The notes under the pieces were generated by a model that was not told the DNA's origin, searched no databases, and saw nothing but the letters and a program-made list of their open reading frames with translations. From Drosophila pseudoobscura (lineage: Eukaryota; Arthropoda; Insecta; Diptera; Drosophilidae): a DNA stretch of 64,000 nt. This document shows positions 46,158 through 55,879 of the stretch, piece after piece (positions within the stretch are counted from its first letter, which is position 1; each line of letters begins with the position of its first letter). The position numbers and the translations under genes are program-made. The DNA lies in assembly GCF_009870125.1 (NCBI RefSeq), contig NC_046681.1:18055001-18119000 (forward strand). Reading direction: 5' to 3'.

Positions 46158-46320
46158 TTTAAGGTATTTTCAGTTTAAAATCAAATTAAAAGGGCGCACG
46201 TGTAGAGAACTATTTTGGTCATCAGCTGTTTTCACGATTAGTATCGATATCACTTTTTTCCAAAGCAACGCTGAAATATATCGAAAGACCACAAAATCAT
46301 TCCTGCGGTGGATCGATATT
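46158..46320. promoter_or_regulatory. Bidirectional promoter between Fcf1 and snoRNA host gene, with DREs
   Basis: About 160 bp separate the Fcf1 start codon from the inferred host-gene exon. A perfect TATCGATA lies at 46242-46249 and a near match (ATCGATA) at 46312-46318. DREF sites of this kind are common at growth and housekeeping promoters. Confidence 0.6.
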
Positions 46321-46454
46321 AGATGAAGCATAGCTGTGCCGCCATTTTCGTTCTAGCATTTCCACGTGCGCCCGGATGTGGCTTCACTTTTATTCGACAA
46401 CTCAAGCAAAATGGTAAGCAAATGGAACCCAGTGAAAAGTTAAAGAAAAAATGC

Positions 46455-46581
46455 AATGCCACAAATGATGAAACTGATGACGAGACTGAAAGAACATTTT
46501 TCTCGACTTAACGTTGTATCTTTCAATGTTTCGTTGAACAATATTTGTTCATTAAAGATTATTCGGCAATCTGATGGCATT
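46455..46581 (+). ncRNA. Candidate box C/D snoRNA, host-gene intron 1
   Basis: C box ATGATGA is at 46465-46471 and D box CTGA at 46571-46574, flanked by a perfect 7-bp terminal stem (AATGCCA / TGGCATT). The D box lies 72 nt before the acceptor, like its neighbours. At 127 nt it is long for a C/D snoRNA, and no target is assigned. Confidence 0.5.
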
Positions 46582-46807
46582 TCATTTACTTTTGCTGGCT
46601 TTGTGTTCAATTAAACAACTGCTAATTGAAGATGTTTGCTTTGCAGGGATAAATACCACGAACTTTGGTGAAATTATGAACAATTGACGCCATGTAAGTG
46701 TGCGTACACAAGGCCACGCGGCCGATGAGACACCTTGGGCATTCAGACCATTTGAGACTCCTCTGGGCATTGAGGTAAGGACAACTTCTTGTTATGCAGT
46801 TTTTTTT

Positions 46808-46880
46808 TTCTTGTGATGAACTTTTACACAGACCTGTACTGAATAGACTCATGCGGAAAAATGTAAACTGATTCAAGAAA
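46808..46880 (+). ncRNA. Box C/D snoRNA, U25 (SNORD25) homologue, copy 1
   Basis: C box GTGATGA is at 46813-46819, D' CTGA at 46839-46842 and D CTGA at 46868-46871, with terminal stem TTCTTG/CAAGAA. The guide before D' is CACAGACCTGTA, complementary over 11 bases to the 18S rRNA segment ACAGGTCTGTG. This equals the human SNORD25 guide for the 2'-O-methyl G at 18S position 1490 (human numbering, from recall). Confidence 0.9.
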
Positions 46881-47024
46881 GAAAAAAAAGGTTATTTTAT
46901 TTATGAATTCTTTCATTAATGAGCTATTTCGTTATTGTTTTAGGTTATGTCTAACAAGCGGCCCATGGAGACGACAGTGGGGAAATTTTTGTAACAAGGT
47001 AAGCATTCAATTTAGATAATATTA

Positions 47025-47094
47025 AACAAAGTGATGAACTTTTACACAGACCTGTACTGAGACAATCATGCAGATAAAATGTAAGCTGATTTAA
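47025..47094 (+). ncRNA. Box C/D snoRNA, U25 (SNORD25) homologue, copy 2
   Basis: C box GTGATGA is at 47031-47037, D' CTGA at 47057-47060 and D CTGA at 47086-47089. The guide ACTTTTACACAGACCTGTA is identical to that of copy 1, while the D'-to-D half differs slightly. It lies 70 nt before the acceptor at 47159. Confidence 0.9.
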
Positions 47095-47284
47095 GATTCA
47101 GCAAATTCAAAGCTAACATTTTTGTTTTAGATCTTCTTTAATGTACTCCTTAATTTCAGATTTCGAACTCTGCTTTGAGGTTATGGCGTGCATCTGATGG
47201 CTACTCCAGGCACATGGTACTTCGTTGTGAAATCCAACCAAGGTAATATTTTCACCCACTAATCCGATGGATTATTCTGAGTAG

Positions 47285-47366
47285 CTAAATGATGATTACC
47301 TTAAATACCTTTTGCGGTTTCCACCAGAAAGCCTCGGCTTAATGATGGGCTTAGGTGTCTGATTTC
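47285..47366 (+). ncRNA. Box C/D snoRNA, RpS2-intron type, copy 2
   Basis: C box ATGATGA is at 47289-47295 and D box CTGA at 47359-47362. The central block CCTTTTGCGGTTTCCACCAG is identical to the snoRNA in RpS2 intron 1, with a C'-like AATGATGG after it. The stretch just before D (GGGCTTAGGTGT) varies among the three copies, so the conserved guide is the one before the D'-like CAGA. Confidence 0.8.
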
Positions 47367-47531
47367 TACACGTTTCTACACATATATTGTTCCCGGTTTT
47401 TTATTGTATAAACTAATCTGATTCTTTATTTCTTTTTTTAGCAAATATGTGGGAATTTTAAATGACTACCGAATCTGTAACTGCACCTATTTTAAAGGTA
47501 ATATATAAAAGCTTTGTACTATTTAATTTGC

Positions 47532-47613
47532 TTAAATGATGATTACCTTAAACACCTTTTGCGGTTTCCACCAGAAAGTTTCGGCTTAATGATGGGCTAA
47601 GGCGTCTGATTAA
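47532..47613 (+). ncRNA. Box C/D snoRNA, RpS2-intron type, copy 3
   Basis: C box ATGATGA is at 47536-47542 and D box CTGA at 47606-47609. It is nearly the same as copy 2 (ACCTTTTGCGGTTTCCACCA; GGCTTAATGATGGGCTAAGG), with few changes. It sits in the last intron of the host gene, 71 nt before the acceptor. Confidence 0.8.
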
Positions 47614-47775
47614 TAATTTGTACAGAAATTTTGATCGAGCTTATACGTTCTTTACTAATACTATATTTATTTAATTACAGACTTTCATTATGGCTTCAAC
47701 TGGATGGCATTTGCTCAACAGTACTTGGGTTTAAGGCTCATCAATTGAATACAAAATAAATCTAATTAAATACAA

Positions 47776-48190
47776 AATAACAAGTACAAAATTTATTTGG
47801 AAATTGGGATTGGGATCTTTTCTGTTTTAGAGACTCACACTCTATTGAAGTCCGCCTTTTCTGTATGTGGCAAGAGCCGCGCATCAGCGAAATTTCATTT
47901 TCATTTTATGGAATCCACGAATTTATAAAGCTGTCGAATTTTGTGTTTCAAAAGAAGCCGCGCAGATGAGTGCTCGATAACGATAGTTCACCAAAGGAAG
48001 AGTTGCAGTGGTTATTAATCTAACGCGAAATAAAAGCTGAAACTCTCATAAATGCTAGCTGATGCAATCAGTTGGTTTATTATTTAATTGCTGGGAGTAC
48101 ACGGCCTATTTAGTAATGGCTTCCAAAATCTCAATTGCGTGCTACACTAGCCTGCCGCCTGTTGCACAGAGTTGATCGATAACATGTACC
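47776..48190. other. Spacer and Twinkle promoter
   Basis: No gene was recognised. A near-DRE GATCGATAAC lies at about 48174-48183, directly before the Twinkle start. Confidence 0.5.
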
Positions 48191-50155
48191 ATGAGACGCG
48201 CCGGTTTAATCAAACCGCTGTTGCGCATAAATAACAACAAATCCAGAGTCTGGAGGGAAAACTACGCAACGCAGATAAATACGGAATACGCGGAGTGCAC
48301 ACTGGACCCCAAGGAGTATGTGGACTTTAAGAAACAACTGCGACAGATCAATCTACTTCCCAAGGATGGACACACGTGCTTGCAAGTGGAGTGCCGGCTG
48401 TGTGAACGTAACAGGCAGCCGGCTGCAGCACACACAAGGGGCGTCGCTGAGCAAGGGCTGCTGGCTTACGTAAACAAGCGGACGGGTGTGTAAAGGAGCG
48501 GATTTTCATTAGCAAACTATCTAAATAGATTCCTCTTTCTAGGAGCCTTTATCTGTCCAAATTGTGATGTGAAAACCTCTCTGAGCAATGCTCTGGCGGC
48601 TTATCAGATCCCCACGCCAGCAGGCTACCTGCGCCTCCCACAAACGCAGCCCGTATATGAATCGCGCTTTTCCTACCTTACAAATGTGACGCCAGAGGCA
48701 TGTGATGCCCTAGGAATCAAGGGTTTGAAGGAGTCGCAGTTGAATGCCATTGGAGCCCAGTATGAACCGGAACAGAATCTGCTGCATTTCAAGCTACGCA
48801 ACGCAGCGCAACTGGTGGTCGGGGAGAAGGTGCTGCATTTAAGCGACCGCCATGAGGAGACCTTTCAGGGCACGTCCATGTCGGGGCTGCTTATTCATGG
48901 TGTGGGGAACAAAAGTAAAGCGGTTCTAGTCAGCAATTTACTTGACTTCATCGTCCTTGCCACACAGAACATCGAAACGCGTACGTACAACCGCTTGCTT
49001 TCCTTGCGATTCACAGCTCACAGAATACAGTTTTTGCTTTCAGATTGTATTGTTTGCCTGCCGTACGAGCTGAAGATGCTGCCGCAGGAATGCCTGCCTG
49101 GATTGGAGCGCTTCAAGGAGCTGGTCTTTTGGCTGCACTACGATAGCAGTCACAACTGGGATGCCGCCCGAGCATTTGCCCAAAAGATAGAAGAAAAGCG
49201 TTGCCTTCTCATTAGAGCCACCGAAACGGAGCCAGCACCGCACTTGGCACTACGTCGTCGGCTCAACCTTCGCCACATACTGGCCAAGGCTACGCCAGTG
49301 AGGCACAAGGCCATCACTACATTTGGGGCGATGAGGAACGACATACTCAGCGAGCTGCAGAACATTGAAAAGGTGAACGGCGTCAAGTGGAAGCGTTTCC
49401 CAGTGCTGAACAAGTTGCTTAAGGGTCATCGTAGGGGAGAGCTGACAATCCTGACCGGACCCACGGGCAGCGGGAAAACCACCTTCATGAGCGAGTACTC
49501 CCTCGACCTAGCCATGCAGGGCGTGTCCACACTCTGGGGCTCCTTCGAGATACGCAACACCCGTTTGGCCGCCACTTTGCTGCGACAATACGTGGGCTAC
49601 CCCTTGGATAATAAGTTGCAGGAGTTCGACCACTGGGCAACGGAGTTTGAGCGAATGCCGCTCTATTTTATGACCTTTCACGGCCAGCAGCCCCTGAAGC
49701 CAGTGCTGGAGGCCATCGAGCACGCGTCCTACGTACACGACGTGATGCATGTGATAATTGACAACCTTCAGTTTATGATGGGAGTCTCCTCATTTCGCGG
49801 CGACAAGTTCTGGGAGCAGGATGCCATCATTGCAGCCTTTCGCAGCTTCGCCACCAAGCACAATGTCCATGTCACGCTAGTCATGCATCCGCGTAAGGAG
49901 CGCCAGGAGGATGACCTCACCACGAGCTCCGTCTTTGGCACGGCGAAGGCCACACAGGAGGCGGACAATGTGCTTATCATTCAGGACAAGCGACTCACAT
50001 CGGTGCGGGGCAAAAAGTATTTGCAGATAGCCAAGAACCGCTATAGCGGCGATCTGGGCATCATGCCGCTCGAGTTCGACAAGGAGGCGCTCAGCTACTC
50101 CTCGCAGATGCAAGGTGCCAAGCGGCGAAGGGAGAAGACAACGACAGAGGCCTGA
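48191..50155 (+). CDS. mtDNA-helicase: Mitochondrial replicative DNA helicase (Twinkle)
   Basis: Exons 48191-48485, 48543-48980 and 49044-50155 encode 614 residues. The N-terminus is basic ([20 protein letters not shown]), as for import. The primase-like half has degenerate Cys pairs ([16 protein letters not shown]). The RecA/DnaB-type helicase half has Walker [10 protein letters not shown], the Walker B region [12 protein letters not shown], and [10 protein letters not shown] plus [16 protein letters not shown] motifs of the T7 gp4/Twinkle family. It unwinds mtDNA for polymerase gamma. Intron 2 (48981-49043, 63 nt) has a GTACGT donor but is stop-free and a multiple of three, so a retained form would add 21 residues. 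The ATG at 48184 is in another frame and is not used. Confidence 0.96.
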
Positions 50156-50263
50156 CCTACTTATCTATGCATTTGTTGATACTATCTGATATAATTATTC
50201 TGTTGTCTAGAACTAGGTTAGGCTTATACATAAAATCCTTGCGTCGTCTGGCCATGGGATGCA

Positions 50264-50616
50264 TCACGTTGAGCTCTGCTTGTAGTTCTTTGTGTTTAGG
50301 ATTCTCTTGCCGCACATGGCGCATATGGCCTTTTTGTAGGCGCACGCCTGACAGTAGTGGGATCCCATCTGGTGGACCTTTTGTCGGCAGATGCTGAAAT
50401 GATAAGCAATCTCATGAGCCTGGAATCCAGCGTACGGTTTGTCTTTTCTTACCGGCAAGGTGCCAGGGTCGTGCCCATAGGATTGTATCTGTCCCGAGCC
50501 GAGGATAGGGCTTTGTTTTCATTTATCTTGCGTCCACCGGCTGGGGCGGTGCTGGTTTTCCAGGGATTTGGGGCCGAGACTTTCGTCAGCTTCGCCTCGC
50601 ACTTCTCGCAAACCAT
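50264..50616 (-). CDS. Cript: CRIPT zinc-binding protein (cysteine-rich, PDZ-binding)
   Basis: Exons 50616-50453 and 50393-50264 encode 97 residues. The start is MVCEKCEAKLTKVSAPNPWK, the middle is GGRKINENKAL, and the second exon has ICRQKVHQMGSHYCQACAYK and AICAMCGKRILNTKNYKQSS. Four CxxC pairs match the family, and the length is near the human 101. The C-terminus -SST is PDZ-ligand-like; vertebrate CRIPT binds PSD-95 PDZ3, and a CRIPT-type protein is also found with the minor spliceosome. It lies head-to-head with the RPAP2-like gene, 153 bp apart. Confidence 0.96.
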
Positions 50617-50769
50617 TTTTTTTCTTATCAATTTGTTTTGATTTTGCAATGCAGTGAGTGTGACCGTACTTGGAAATCGATCAAATTAGTTTTTGCCTAT
50701 CGCTGTCATCATTTTTTTGCCCGCTACTCCTCGTAAATTTTACAAAATAAACAAAAAAATGCACAAAAC

Positions 50770-51377
50770 ATGACGGAGGAGAAGAACGACCAATTGCGGT
50801 AACCAATGGAATGCTAAATGCATTGTTTGTACTATTGTTTAATGATCAATTTATTACCTATTGCAGGCAACAGCTCATCGCGGCGGTAGTGAAAAAGCGC
50901 GCGGCAATTGCGCGGGCTCAGGAAATTGTGGTGAGGCTCCTGGAGCCCGACGTAGCAGAGCCGGAATTCCTGGCCATGGTATTTATAGTTTATTTGATGG
51001 TATACAAGTTTTAAATTAACATTTCCTCGTCCCTAGCTCTGGGAAATCGCACCCAACCACTATACCGACATTGTGGATGAGCGCGAAATCAGCCGAAACT
51101 GTGGGTACCCTCTGTGCTCCAATGTCTTGCAGAAGTAAGTGGACGCTCCAAAAGGTGGCTCCTGACTAACCGACTCACTTGCAGTGTACCCAACCAGAAG
51201 TACCAAATCAGTGCATCGCAAAACAAGGTCTACGATATCACAGAGCGCAAGAAATTCTGCTCCGGCTATTGTTTCCGCGCTTCTGAGTACATTAAGGCCC
51301 AGGTGCCGACGTCGCCGCTGTGGCTGCGCGACAGGGAGTTGCGGCCGAGCTTTCAGCTGCTGCCGCGAGACAAATGA
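50770..51377 (+). CDS. RPAP2/Rtr1-type RNA polymerase II CTD phosphatase-like protein
   Basis: Four exons (50770-50798, 50867-50978, 51037-51134, 51185-51377) encode 143 residues. The Rtr1 zinc-binding core is clear: [15 protein letters not shown], then [20 protein letters not shown], giving the C-x4-C ... C-x3-C set. The tail ISYIKAQ-type segment ([20 protein letters not shown]) is also conserved. Family members dephosphorylate Ser5 of the Pol II CTD and help import Pol II. The protein stops soon after the core, whereas human RPAP2 has about 612 residues. The last codons lie next to a possible donor (AAAAG|GTAAAC at about 51382), so a longer spliced form is not excluded. By position it is probably CG34183. 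Confidence 0.88.
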
Positions 51378-51528
51378 AAAGGTAAACAGGTTTCAATGCT
51401 ATTTCTATATTTTATATAATGAAGTACCATTTTTTCTTGTTACATTATTGGATTTTTTCGATTTTCGATGTGGAAATATTTAGGAAAAGTACTTAAAATG
51501 CTAAACAATTGATCGCCTTTGTCCTCGG

Positions 51529-53300
51529 CTAGATCATAATTATATTGTCGCGTTCAAGCGTTAGATCAGCCTCGCGTTTGGCGTCCTCCTCGGACCATTC
51601 GCCGCATTTACTGAGCACATCTGTTTCGCGCGGTGGCTCGGTCTTCGAATGAAAAGCGAATTGGGGGATGGAAAAGGATGAGCTTTATTGGTTTATTACT
51701 CGTTGAGGCATATTATACCTCTTTGTCGTTGGCCGCCAGCTTGGTAAACATGTTAGCATACAGCTTTTTCTCCTTGGTTTTGGTCTCCTTGATTTTCTGC
51801 CTGCAGATGACCACGTGGTTGGCAGCTGCCTTGTTGCCAGGCTCCAATTGAATAACCTAACCAAACATTTATTTAGCAAGTAAGGATTTTCTTTATGGTG
51901 TTATGACAAACCTTTTGGAAATCCTCCAGGGCATCTTCCAGCTCATTGATGATCAGGTTGCATTGTCCGCGACGATAGAGAGCCTTCACATTGTTGGCCT
52001 CCAGGGCGAGCACAGCATTGCACTGAAGAAAATTAAATATTAATTCAAATGCTTCTGGGCACACATGCTCTACGTGAACTTACCTCCACCTTGGCCTCGA
52101 AGTGATCGTTGGACTTCTGGTGGCACAGGGCAATGTTGCTGTGCGTGGCCACCTTTAGCTTCTTCACCTCCTCGTTGGTGTCGGCGTTGTTCGGCAGCAG
52201 ATTCTTGCACTTGGTGTACATCTTGATGGCAAGGCCCCAGTTCTCCTTCTTGAAGTAGTTGGTGCCCTTCTCCTTGTACACCTTGGCCTCGTCGATGCGC
52301 TCGGTGTCGCTCAGCTTCCACTCCTCCAGACCCTTGCCGCAGTCGATCAGCTTCACCTTGTACTCGACTGTGGCGTTGGGTGGAATCTTAAATGCCTCAT
52401 TGCCCGTCACGCCAAAGGCATACATTGGTTTAATTGTGATTCTAAGGAAAAATCGATTTTAAAGTGGTGTTTCTTTTTAAGCCCCCATATCTTTCTGCTC
52501 TACCTGGATGTCTCTCCTATGTTCATCTTCTCCAGGGCAATCTCCACTCCATCCACCAGACCGATAGCACTGCCCTCGCCATAATCGAACTCCACATCGC
52601 GTTCCTCAAACACTTTACCCTCGAAAGAACCAGAAATATGGGCTGCAAATCACAGACCCCGAATGAGGTTAAGGCAACCACAGAATCTAGATAAACCACG
52701 ACTTACCCTTGACGAAGGCACCATCGGTGGGAGACCGCTTTTTATCGCTCGGCTCTAGAATGATGCGGTCAATGCTTCCGTCTTGGTTTGGGCTCAAATC
52801 CTCGCCCTTCCAGCCCAGCATTTCCAACTGCAAACGAGAACTGAGATATATAGTTGCCCTGGATAATCATTGCCCTGTGTTCTGTACCTCAAAGATCAGC
52901 GTAGAGTCTGGCGGAATGGTGGGCGGACTGCCGGCAGAGCCGTAGGCATAGTTGGGAGCACATGTCAGGAAACAGCGCTCCCCCAGCTTCATGGTGGCCA
53001 CTCCCATGTCGAAGGCTTTGATAACATTGCCTAAGACAAGAGAAAATAACGAAAAAGAAAATTCCAGAAACAGCGACTTTGGCCGCATTCTCATGTCTCA
53101 CCTTTGCCGAGCGCAAATTCAAAGGGCTCATTGCGGCTCACGCTCGAATCGAATTCTGTGCCATCGACCAGACGGCCGGTATAGTGCATGGAGACAGTGC
53201 ATCCACTGTGCGGGGTCTCGTTCCCGGTACCCTCTTTCAAGATTTCCTTGAGCACTCCACCATCTCCAGACAGGTCCAATTTTTTCGTTTCTTCCGGCAT
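51529..53300 (-). CDS. FKBP59: FKBP52-class immunophilin, two FKBP domains plus TPR
   Basis: Eight exons (53300-53102, 53030-52888, 52827-52707, 52642-52504, 52441-52084, 52022-51912, 51856-51719, 51642-51529) encode 440 residues. The first FKBP domain (about 15-125) has [18 protein letters not shown] and the peptidyl-prolyl isomerase pocket [21 protein letters not shown] second, weaker FKBP domain follows (about 135-245). Three TPR repeats (about 255-400: [40 protein letters not shown]) bind the Hsp90 C-terminus. Fly FKBP59 also binds TRPL channels. A perfect TATCGATA lies at 53338-53345, 40 bp upstream of the ATG. Confidence 0.97.
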
Positions 53301-53337
53301 TTTTTTTCCTTGTTGCTTTGTTGGTGGTGAAGGTGTT

Positions 53338-53345
53338 TATCGATA
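53338..53345. promoter_or_regulatory. DRE (TATCGATA) in FKBP59 promoter
   Basis: A perfect palindromic DREF site upstream of the FKBP59 start codon, as at the RpS2 and Fcf1/host-gene promoters in this window. Confidence 0.6.
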
Positions 53346-53399
53346 CCAGTATAGAATCTACCGCACATATGAACTTGTATGTCGATATTAGGTTCTATC

Positions 53400-55380
53400 G
53401 GATTCCGATGTCTTCATTCAAAACCAACCGACAAACAGGCGCGACGCGAGGAAAAAAATTTGAAAAATGGTGTGTTTAAGTTTATTTATTTTATTAATGT
53501 TTTTATTTAAATATTTTGTATACTTTCAGATGCCTCAGGCGATATATTTTGTGCTTTTTTTTGACTGTGTGTGTTTTTTTCAGTGTTTACATTTGCTCAA
53601 TTTATTACATGGCGACTGCAGTAACTACATATTTGCTACATAATAGAAGGAAAAAGAAGGTGTGTACAGCAGGCAACGCGGCCCAAACAATTCAACGCAT
53701 GCAAGTGAAAATCCACCCCTTTTGCCTAATATATGTATCTTGGCGACAAAAAGCCGATTCAAAATTACGACTCATATGTTCGTTGCAGCATTTTTAAAAC
53801 GTAAACACCCTTTTATGTGAAACTTAAGTTAAACCGCGGAAAATGGTACGTTTTTAAATGTTTGTAGATCTAATAAGATCAAATAACCGATTCTAACAAG
53901 CAGTTCGGCGTTCGATACTATCGAACCAAAATACAGGTTCAAATGAACCAGTACAGCCGAAAAAGAAAATATATCTCATAATTGTGCTGGTGGCAACCAT
54001 GGCTTCTTGAGCGCGGTTTTTTTGTGTTTGAATTTGAAACTGAAAGAGAATTATTTGCCAACACACACAGAAATCTATACTTGTGTTATTAATTTCTAGT
54101 TTTGTTCGTTTGTCTAATTCATTTTCCTCCAATTACCCATTAATGCAATTACAATTAGGCACTGTCTACAATTAATTGAGATTGCATTGACCCACACTCC
54201 TTACAAATGCAAATTCAATCTGTGGCCCGAGGCTTTCAGGTATATAAATTTATAAATTTGTGCATCATGCATCCAATATAATCCTCTGACCATTCCGTTG
54301 CTCTTCTGTTTGATTATTTTGCCCTTGGCTTTCGCAGAGCCATTCCCGAGTTTCGTTTTGAAGTCCAGCAAAAACAAGAGCCAAATAAATTAATGCACTT
54401 AATTTTATTGGTTTCTATAATTCATCGCTTGTAAGCCGCACACAAACTGTAAGCGGTCTGTACGGTGGGTCGTGTTTTGCGATGTTCGGGGGTGTGGATG
54501 AGTGGAATATTGCTGATTGTTTCAAGGTCATAAGGGGCGGAGTGCGATTTAACTGATTTATGGATAGTGGCAGTGCCTTTGGCGGACAGTTTTTGCTTTC
54601 TCCTGCTACCCTCTATCAGATCCCATACATTTTGGAACCGTGGTAGTCCCTTTAAGTGGTATCATCTCTTCATAAAAAAACCACTCTTGGTGGAAAAGTA
54701 ATAGAACCTTGCCTCTGGTTTGCCGGACATCTTTCTATAAGTGGTTGTCCGTTCTTAGAATTTCTCTGCAATATCTTCAGTCCCATTTTGCTGTGCCTCC
54801 CCCTGTCCCTTCCCCCTGCAAATCGCGCTTTGATTTTTGTCTCTGTCATTATAAATCGGTTCAGCTGTCGTTGTCTCCTGGTAACTAAAATATTGGGCAC
54901 TCATCAACTACCACTAGAGGGGCCGCGCGCACATGTTGGACTCGAAGTCGTGGCACACTTGTCGCTCATTAATAAGAGTTCCTCCCCGCTCCCGCACAGA
55001 GCGATGTCCGCCCGACATCGGTGTCCATTATTTTTGCAGGTATACTCGAGCTCGTGCTCGTGCTCGTGCTCGTACTCGTACGAGTGGAGACGTTGACCAG
55101 ATCTCTGGATGCTGCCCACGCTCCCGATGTCGAAGTCAGCGTCGATGCTGGCGCCGCTCTGTTGCTCTGCTCAACTGTAAACATTCCAGCCAGCCGAGTG
55201 GCCGACTGGCCGAGTGGGGAAGCTTTCACTCAAGTTCAAGCTCAAGCGAGAGCTTTGCGCCTGCCACAGCACAGGATTCGTCTCCGCAGGACTCGTCTTC
55301 GTTCGTGCTCCATGCTCCATGTGGATGCTGCGTGCTCGTGGGTCCATGGCCGTGTGAAAAGCTGCGTTGAGCGCATTAAT
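53400..55380. other. Gene-poor interval with two first-exon-like ATG|GT sites
   Basis: Two short leaders end in an ATG directly followed by a donor-like GT: AAAATG|GTGTGT at about 53465 and AAAATG|GTACGT at about 53843. This is the form seen at Fcf1 exon 1 in this window. No downstream coding exon is recognised for either. The first could join an AG at about 53530, but the resulting frame has no domain. The rest, to 55380, is AT-rich and then G/C-richer promoter-like DNA. Confidence 0.35.
55046..55085. repeat. Hexamer (GCTCGT)n tract
   Basis: Roughly six imperfect copies of CTCGTG/CTCGTA. Overlapping open frames on both strands here are products of the repeat. Confidence 0.8.
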
Positions 55381-55399
55381 TCGTTAGGGTACAACCAGA

Positions 55400-55879
55400 C
55401 AGGACGCACTTTCTCTCCGAGCTGAGCTGCCGCGAAAGTCTGCCTTGCGTTATCGTGTGTGTACCGTTCGAACCAACTGTTTTTGTGCAAAAGATAAGCC
55501 AGAAGCCAGAATCAGCTAGGAAGAGTAGCCCCAAAAAAAAAAACAGCAAAGACAGAAAGACAGAACTATTGCTTAGAATAAAGTTTATAACTTTTACAAC
55601 GCTCCAGCATCCTGAGTACTGAATCCTGAGTCCAGAACAAAACTCCAGTTTTACTCTCTGGCCATTCTTCCGCGCGTACCAGTGTGTGTGTCTGTGTGTG
55701 TAAGTGTCCGCGTCTCTCTGCGTGTGTGTGTCCGTGTCCGTGTGCGTATCCCAAAACTCCAGCTCCAGCTCCAGCTTCAGCAAAAAAAGTGTGTGTTCAT
55801 CAATAAAAATAAGCAAGAAACATCTGAAATCTAACTAAAATTCAATTAAATAATAACCGCTTAAAAACCAAGAACCAAG
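55400..55879 (+). other. Probable noncoding 5' exon of a gene lying beyond the window
   Basis: The sequence up to AAGAACCAAG at 55879 is followed by a donor (GTAAAC) and then about 8 kb of pyrimidine- and microsatellite-rich DNA like a long first intron. A/C-rich leader-like composition, the lack of a coding frame, and the absence of any other gene to 64000 all fit a leader exon. The start is not defined, and the gene is unidentified. Confidence 0.35.

Larger units (their letters stand above)
46321..47775 (+). ncRNA. Spliced noncoding snoRNA host gene (UHG type)
   Basis: Six exons can be drawn from splice signals: about 46321-46413, 46647-46774 (or -46693), 46944-46998, 47160-47242, 47442-47497 and 47681 to about 47775, with AATAAA at 47755-47760. 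None has a long or conserved reading frame, but each of the five introns holds one box C/D snoRNA-like sequence. In every case the D box ends 70-79 nt before the acceptor. One snoRNA per intron with uninformative exons is the signature of UHG/SNHG1-type genes. Two of the passengers match U25, a snoRNA of mammalian SNHG1. Its position between RpS2/Fcf1 and Twinkle suggests co-regulation with ribosome production. Confidence 0.8.

Noticed and set aside
48184-48190. ATG upstream of the Twinkle start
   Set aside because: It is in another frame than the conserved protein; the ATG at 48191 gives the basic leader and the full helicase.
53516-53797. 93-codon frame rich in Phe, Cys and Val
   Set aside because: T-rich low-complexity start and no family; it lies just after a possible acceptor but gives no recognisable protein.
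54933-55425. Frames of 134-145 codons on the plus strand
   Set aside because: Produced by the (GCTCGT)n repeat and neighbouring G/C-rich DNA; composition is repetitive.
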